Shown here: in pieces, positions 49,497 through 49,622 of the stretch
Layout: each line of letters begins with the position of its first letter
Numbering within the stretch: the stretch's first letter is position 1
Assembly (NCBI RefSeq): GCF_012726175.1
Contig: NZ_JAASAD010000024.1
Location: 1 to 49,622, forward strand
Source of the DNA: Micromonospora sp. HNM0581
GTDB taxonomy: Bacteria > Actinomycetota > Actinomycetes > Mycobacteriales > Micromonosporaceae
Direction: 5' to 3'
DNA: 49,622 nt
Notes under the pieces: model-generated
Databases searched by the model: none
What the model was told of the DNA's origin: nothing
The model's input: only the letters and a program-made list of their open reading frames with translations
Program-made: the position numbers and the translations under genes

Positions 49497-49622
49497 AAGG
49501 TCAATGCTGCGTAGCTTAAGTTGATCTTGGGGTGTGGTCTGCGGTTGTGTGGATGCTGTCGGGTGGTGCGGCGTGGCGGGCTGCGGGCCGACGGGGTTGG
49601 CTGTTCTGATTCCGGGTCATGT

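Noticed and set aside
1..49622. CRISPR arrays, rRNA genes or phage genes.
   Set aside because: No regularly spaced repeats, rRNA cores or phage structural motifs were seen in either strand.

Overview
The window is high-GC actinobacterial DNA, consistent with Micromonospora or a relative. It holds most of a type II polyketide (anthracycline) gene cluster with an unusually large glycosylation set. I read about 45 genes. The aglycone genes match the nogalamycin (sno) set one for one: ketosynthase, chain-length factor and ACP, C-9 ketoreductase, aromatase/cyclase, SnoaM-type cyclase, SnoaB-type oxygenase, SnoaC-type methyltransferase, SnoaL-type fourth-ring cyclase, and a SnoaL2/AclR-type hydroxylation partner. 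No KSIII or acyltransferase for an unusual starter is present, so an acetate starter is the simplest reading.

Layout: 1-590 carries two broken transposase remnants. 796-11342 is mainly deoxysugar genes: nitrososynthase, two N-methyltransferases, flavin reductase, 2,3-dehydratase, aminotransferase, 3-ketoreductase and two glycosyltransferases, one with an in-frame TAG. 11400-16390 holds a SARP activator, an atypical response regulator and a DrrAB-type exporter. 16402-24371 holds oxygenation and cyclisation genes, a Tat-exported flavoprotein oxidase, a glycosyltransferase, two NmrA-like reductases and a TetR regulator. 24494-34449 holds four glycosyltransferases, sugar epimerase and ketoreductase, a P450-like glycosyltransferase activator, and the ketoreductase and aromatase. 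34493-38695 holds a sugar C-methyltransferase, a Rieske oxygenase, a 2-oxoglutarate dioxygenase and a 4-ketoreductase. 38692-46995 holds the minimal PKS, another glycosyltransferase, an SDR, cyclases and rmlA/rmlB. 47052-49496 is a decaying right flank: metK with two lesions, a frameshifted response regulator and a truncated RibD-domain gene. The last ~120 bases hold nothing I can assign.

How the genes work together: RmlA and RmlB make dTDP-4-keto-6-deoxyglucose. The 2,3-dehydratase, 3-ketoreductase, aminotransferase, C-methyltransferase, epimerase, 4-ketoreductases and N-methyltransferases branch it into dideoxy and amino sugars. A KijD3/ORF36-type nitrososynthase with a neighbouring flavin reductase points to a nitro sugar such as decilonitrose. 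Eight glycosyltransferase genes attach the sugars. A Rieske oxygenase and a PhyH-type dioxygenase, divergent from each other, recall SnoT and SnoK/SnoN, which shape the carbon-bridged aminosugar of nogalamycin. The predicted product is a poly-nitroglycosylated anthracycline of the arugomycin/viriplanin/keyicin type. That is inference from gene content; no database was searched.

The most striking unannotated structure is regulatory. Upstream of nearly every biosynthetic transcription unit I find a 43-bp layout: three heptamers at 11-bp spacing with TCGA or TCCA cores, 8 bp, then an xAxxxT hexamer. This is the geometry known for SARP-activated promoters. I list 26 copies. Seven place the hexamer 6-7 nt before the start codon, implying leaderless mRNAs. 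The regulator and exporter genes lack it.
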